NCBI RefSeq assembly: GCF_002097715.1
Contig: NZ_CP020739.1
Span: 372,001 to 436,000, forward strand
DNA: 64,000 nucleotides
Direction: 5' to 3'
Source of the DNA: Burkholderia ubonensis subsp. mesacidophila
GTDB lineage: Bacteria > Pseudomonadota > Gammaproteobacteria > Burkholderiales > Burkholderiaceae
The position numbers and the translations under genes are program-made. Under the pieces are notes generated by a model. It saw only the letters and a list, made by a program, of their open reading frames with translations. It was not told the origin of the DNA and did no database searches. Shown one piece after another: positions 62,504 to 64,000 of the stretch (positions within the stretch are counted from its first letter, which is position 1; every line of letters starts with the position of its first letter).

Positions 62504-64000
62504 ATGATACGCATGCAGGAAAAACCGAAGCAGCACGGAGCCAGGATTGCAGCCGCAGGCCGCAAACCATTCGAACCGGACCGGGTCCGGCGTCAGCAGC
62601 AATTCCTGTTGTACGGCAGCGGCGTGGCAATCACCGTGTTCATCCTGGCGTGTATGGTGCTCATCGCGCGGCTCGAAATACTCGGCCACTTCACGCAGGT
62701 GCGGGGGGAGTTTCTGAAGCGGGAGGCTCGGCTGCATGCCGAGTTGATGTCGACACGATTGTTGTTCGGTCAATTCGTCAACACTGCACAGGGGCGCTGG
62801 ATAGCCGCAGAGCCGGTCCCGCGCGAAGTATTGCAGAAGTTCGCCGACGACCACGGTCGCTTGATCGGATACCGGCTCGGCCATGCCTGGTTCGTCGGAA
62901 TAGCCGATGTCACGCCGGAGCATCCTGCGAGTCAGTATGCGCGTTATCTTTCGGTGGCTCTGCCGCATTTCAAGATCGCGGCGACCCAGGCTCCGGTCGA
63001 CAAAGGTCTATCCGGTTATATGGTCGCGACGAACGAAGAATTCCTCGGCATTTTCGATTCCGAACTCGTCGAGCGTGCGCTCGATCTGCCTGACGGGTTT
63101 TCGTTGAAGTCGCTGATGCGACAAGTCGCGCCATCGAACGTGGATTTCACTGAGGAACATCAAGGTAGTGCGGACAAGAACGCCATCCTGATCGAAAGCC
63201 GCATTGATCCGCTGCTGGGGCGCCGTGTACTGCGCTTTGCCCAGCGCCTATACGATGGCAAGGGGCAGCAGTTCGCTTGGGCAATCATGAACTGTCGCGA
63301 GCGTATCGGCGAAATTCTCGCATCGCAGTCCGGCGACGACAGATATGCGCTGATCGATGCGCGTGCCAATTTTCTGGCAGGTGCGGAGCCGAGCCGCGAG
63401 ATGATAGCCAATGCGATCGACCATGCGCGCATTCCGTATGGAGATCACGTGGCCGTACACCGCGTCGGCACCCGTTTCGTCATCGGGGACTACTTGCCAA
63501 GCTCCGATCTCATGTTGATGGCTACTTTCTCGTGGCGGAGCGTCGCGGCTGCAGTCTTCGAGCCACTCAGCCTGACGGCCGGACTTGGGTTGATTGCCAT
63601 TTCGATTCTCTGGATCGGAATAGTCCGCTTCGATCGGCGGGCACTGCGTCCCGCGAACCGCCGGGCGATTCGATTGATCGAAAGCGAGGCACTCAACCGC
63701 ACGTTGATTCGTGCGGCTCCGGCAGGAATTATTTTGCTGTCGATGGCTGACGGCGAGACGATGGTGCGCAACGATGCCGTTCTCCAATACGAAGACAACA
63801 ATTCGGGTAAGTCGCTTGGCAAACGAATTTGGCGTGCGTATCAGGACGGAACGCGGGCGCCGGATGCACCGCGCTTCATGATGCGGGAGTTGGCCTTCGA
63901 CGTGGCTGGCCAACGGGCGGTCTATTTTGCCGTGAACATCGTGCGAACGCGATATCGTGGCGTCGATGTGCTTCTTTGCACGTTGGTCGATATCACTGTC
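62504..64000 (+). CDS. Sensor kinase, N-terminal part (runs off window)
   Basis: This frame is open for 499 codons to the window end. It starts MIRMQEKPKQHGARIAAAGR, then a first transmembrane helix (LLYGSGVAITVFILACMVL), a large periplasmic sensor region (about residues 60-330), a second helix (LTAGLGLIAISILWIGIV near 365), and a PAS-like part (SEALNRTLIRAAPAGIILLS). The kinase core lies beyond the window. The layout resembles BvgS/EvgS-like hybrid kinases without a periplasmic binding-protein domain. It follows the regulator by 81 bases and is its probable partner. Confidence 0.78.
   Translation, partial: MIRMQEKPKQHGARIAAAGRKPFEPDRVRRQQQFLLYGSGVAITVFILACMVLIARLEILGHFTQVRGEFLKREARLHAELMSTRLLFGQFVNTAQGRWIAAEPVPREVLQKFADDHGRLIGYRLGHAWFVGIADVTPEHPASQYARYLSVALPHFKIAATQAPVDKGLSGYMVATNEEFLGIFDSELVERALDLPDGFSLKSLMRQVAPSNVDFTEEHQGSADKNAILIESRIDPLLGRRVLRFAQRLYDGKGQQFAWAIMNCRERIGEILASQSGDDRYALIDARANFLAGAEPSREMIANAIDHARIPYGDHVAVHRVGTRFVIGDYLPSSDLMLMATFSWRSVAAAVFEPLSLTAGLGLIAISILWIGIVRFDRRALRPANRRAIRLIESEALNRTLIRAAPAGIILLSMADGETMVRNDAVLQYEDNNSGKSLGKRIWRAYQDGTRAPDAPRFMMRELAFDVAGQRAVYFAVNIVRTRYRGVDVLLCTLVDITV

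Overview
The window is high-GC DNA whose gene families, codon use and gene order point to a Burkholderia, most likely the Burkholderia cepacia complex, and most likely a secondary chromosome (regulators, transporters, surface structures and catabolic genes; no ribosomal, tRNA or housekeeping clusters). This assignment rests on recognised families and synteny recalled from knowledge, not on a database search.

Region 1 (1-8.6 kb) looks like one end of a low-oxygen locus, as described for B. cenocepacia (the lxa locus). It holds a universal stress protein start, a polyhydroxybutyrate pair (acetoacetyl-CoA reductase and PHA synthase), a zinc alcohol dehydrogenase, a beta-CASP metallo-beta-lactamase-fold nuclease, a dienelactone-hydrolase-like protein, two very small proteins and an NnrS membrane protein. 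Seven FNR/ANR-like boxes (TTGAT-N4-ATCAA, one perfect) sit in the intergenic regions, so the block reads as an oxygen-controlled regulon.

Region 2 (8.6-26.5 kb): glucose-6-phosphate dehydrogenase; a TetR regulator and an SDR oxidoreductase with matching operator palindromes; two small hypothetical genes; a LytS/AlgZ-type kinase with a LytTR regulator; the ferrous iron operon feoA-feoB plus a Cys-rich membrane protein behind a Fur-like box; a LysR regulator; an AraC regulator divergent from a three-gene EmrAB/NodT-type efflux pump; a membrane-anchored TlpA thioredoxin; and a SotB-like MFS exporter.

Region 3 (27-38.3 kb): a polyamine-type ABC importer (binding protein and two permeases, no ATPase gene) divergent from an AraC regulator; a response regulator with a degenerate HD-GYP domain followed by an MHYT-domain histidine kinase; and a HAD-UbiA prenyltransferase, polytopic membrane protein and SMR-like protein cluster that may build or flip a polyprenyl-linked molecule.

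Region 4 (38.3-50 kb): a secreted trypsin-like protease in AT-rich surroundings, remnants of a sigma-54 activator, an M61 peptidase, a doubly frameshifted small gene, a glycine-zipper protein, an isochorismatase-fold protein with Ser in place of the catalytic Cys, a phospholipase C/acid phosphatase family enzyme, a TonB-dependent siderophore receptor and a WrbA-like flavoprotein.

Region 5 (50-64 kb): a type I secretion operon (TolC, HlyD, C39-peptidase ABC transporter) without a visible substrate, then a chaperone-usher fimbrial cluster (tip protein, major pilin, chaperone, usher) followed by a LuxR-type response regulator and the start of a sensor kinase that runs off the window. I saw no rRNA, tRNA, CRISPR array or intact insertion sequence.
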